A DNA stretch of 5,672 nucleotides, taken from Opitutia bacterium UBA7350. Its GTDB lineage: Bacteria; Verrucomicrobiota; Verrucomicrobiia; Opitutales; Coraliomargaritaceae. Numbering within the stretch: the stretch's first letter is position 1; each line of letters opens with the position of its first letter. A program made the translations under genes and the position numbers. The DNA lies in assembly GCA_002470925.1 (NCBI GenBank), contig DKOX01000059.1, forward strand, positions 1 through 5,672, written 5' to 3'. Shown piece by piece: positions 5,133 through 5,672 of the stretch. Below the pieces are notes generated by a model. It was not told where the DNA came from and did not search any database. It saw only the letters and a list, made by a program, of their open reading frames with translations.

Positions 5133-5672
5133 TTAATCCTCTCGGTTTGCGGTTTTATAGGCGGGGTTGAGCGCCACACAGAAGGCGAAGAATACCGCCA
5201 CGAGGCCAATCAATAGTATGCTGAGCCAAGCGACGGGGTTGGGTTCAATGAAGAGGTCCTTTACGTAATTGCTGTAGCTTGCCTCTCCGGTGCCGGAGTT
5301 AAGACCGAAGATATTGGTGGCGATCCACATGAAAAAGATAACGATCAGGAGGAGGGGACTCACGTATTTCATGATAAATTTATAGATCCCCGGAATGCGA
5401 AGCGCTGCCCCCTCATGAGCCATCGCAAAACCCTTCTCAATTCCCACAATCCAGCCGAAGATTATAATCTGGATGGTCGAAAGGACAAAGATGAGGAAGG
5501 TGCCCACCCAGAAGTCGAGGGTGTCGAGCGCCTTCACATCAACGCTGAAATAAACGACAAAGGCACAGCCTACTGCGGTGATCATGCCGAGGAGCGCGAC
5601 CGACTGCTTGCGGTTCAGGCGCAGGGCTTCCTCCAAAAATGCGATCCCCGGTTGCAGCATCGAGAGCGAACT
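5133..5672 (-). CDS. Sodium-dependent transporter of the NSS/LeuT family, C-terminal part (5' end outside window)
   Basis: The C-terminal 179 residues of an inner-membrane sodium-coupled symporter for amino acids or related amines (neurotransmitter:sodium symporter family, LeuT fold). The frame is open to the window edge: codons before the internal Met at 5660 read S-S-L-S, giving 'SSLSMLQPGIAFLEEAL', which aligns with LeuT 'SSIAIMQPMIAFLED' in TM8, including the serine of the second sodium site. So the Met at 5660 is not the start. Further segments: TM9 (about 24-44), TM10 'DFWVGTFLIF...FGWIVGIEKG' (53-77), amphipathic 'HEGAALRIPGIYKFIMKY', TM11 (96-121), TM12 (146-168), then a short polar C-terminus ending R-E-D. 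The substrate cannot be read from this part. A 51-residue membrane protein follows after 3 nt, apparently in the same transcript. Confidence 0.94.
   Translation of the reverse strand, partial: SSLSMLQPGIAFLEEALRLNRKQSVALLGMITAVGCAFVVYFSVDVKALDTLDFWVGTFLIFVLSTIQIIIFGWIVGIEKGFAMAHEGAALRIPGIYKFIMKYVSPLLLIVIFFMWIATNIFGLNSGTGEASYSNYVKDLFIEPNPVAWLSILLIGLVAVFFAFCVALNPAYKTANRED
5137..5143 (-). promoter_or_regulatory. Shine-Dalgarno of the 51-residue protein, inside the symporter gene end
   Basis: Read on the minus strand the bases are GAGAGGA, ending 7 nt before the ATG at 5129, which is near-ideal spacing. They encode the last residues (R-E-D) of the symporter just before its stop. This is the best ribosome-binding site of the window and is strong support that the small gene is translated and coupled to the symporter. 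Confidence 0.75.

Noticed and set aside
5658..5660. ATG at 5660 as the true start of the symporter gene
   Set aside because: The preceding in-frame codons S-S-L-S continue the conserved TM8 motif of LeuT, so this Met is internal and the gene is cut by the window edge.
1..5672. Search for CRISPR repeats, insertion-sequence ends, tRNA genes, phage or defence genes
   Set aside because: No spaced direct repeats, terminal inverted repeats, tRNA-like cloverleaf or defence-family motif was seen; the coding space is filled by housekeeping and transport genes.

Overview
The window reads as ordinary chromosomal DNA from a Gram-negative bacterium. The outer membrane is implied by the C-terminal part of a TonB-dependent receptor ending in phenylalanine. 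Isoprenoids are made by the MEP pathway (ispD and ispE). The wording of IspD (a 'PDKTLALLAGRPV' type N-terminus) and of the PTS enzyme I reminds me of Verrucomicrobia, perhaps Opitutae/Puniceicoccales. That lineage call is an inference from memory of the families and has not been tested.

Layout from left to right. Positions 1-711 (+) hold the end of a TonB-dependent siderophore-type receptor, closed by a strong hairpin terminator at 734-767. Convergent to it on the minus strand is a tight two-gene unit, pyrF (2158-1457) followed by ispD (1450-755), with a 6-nt gap. A 100-nt divergent intergenic region (2159-2258) separates pyrF from ispE (2259-3146, +). After a 43-nt AT-rich gap comes ptsI, PTS enzyme I (3190-4977, +). 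Convergent to ptsI on the minus strand is a second unit: the C-terminal 179 residues of a LeuT-type sodium-coupled symporter (5672-5133, cut by the window edge), followed 3 nt later by a 51-codon single-pass membrane protein (5129-4974). Its stop codon shares the tetranucleotide CTAG with the ptsI stop.

How the genes relate: IspD and IspE catalyse consecutive steps of the MEP pathway and flank PyrF, the last step of UMP synthesis. UMP feeds the CTP pool that IspD consumes. PtsI passes phosphate from PEP to HPr; no HPr or EII gene lies in the window, so it cannot be said whether this serves sugar uptake or regulation. The symporter and its small neighbour probably form one transcription unit and may work together. 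The TonB receptor belongs to a separate unit reaching in from the left and is visibly lower in GC (roughly 47% on sampled lines, against about 55-65% for pyrF/ispD).

There is no CRISPR array, IS element, phage gene, tRNA or rRNA that I can support. No gene-free stretch exceeds about 100 nt. The least ordinary item is the small membrane protein next to the symporter, which is easily missed by annotation.
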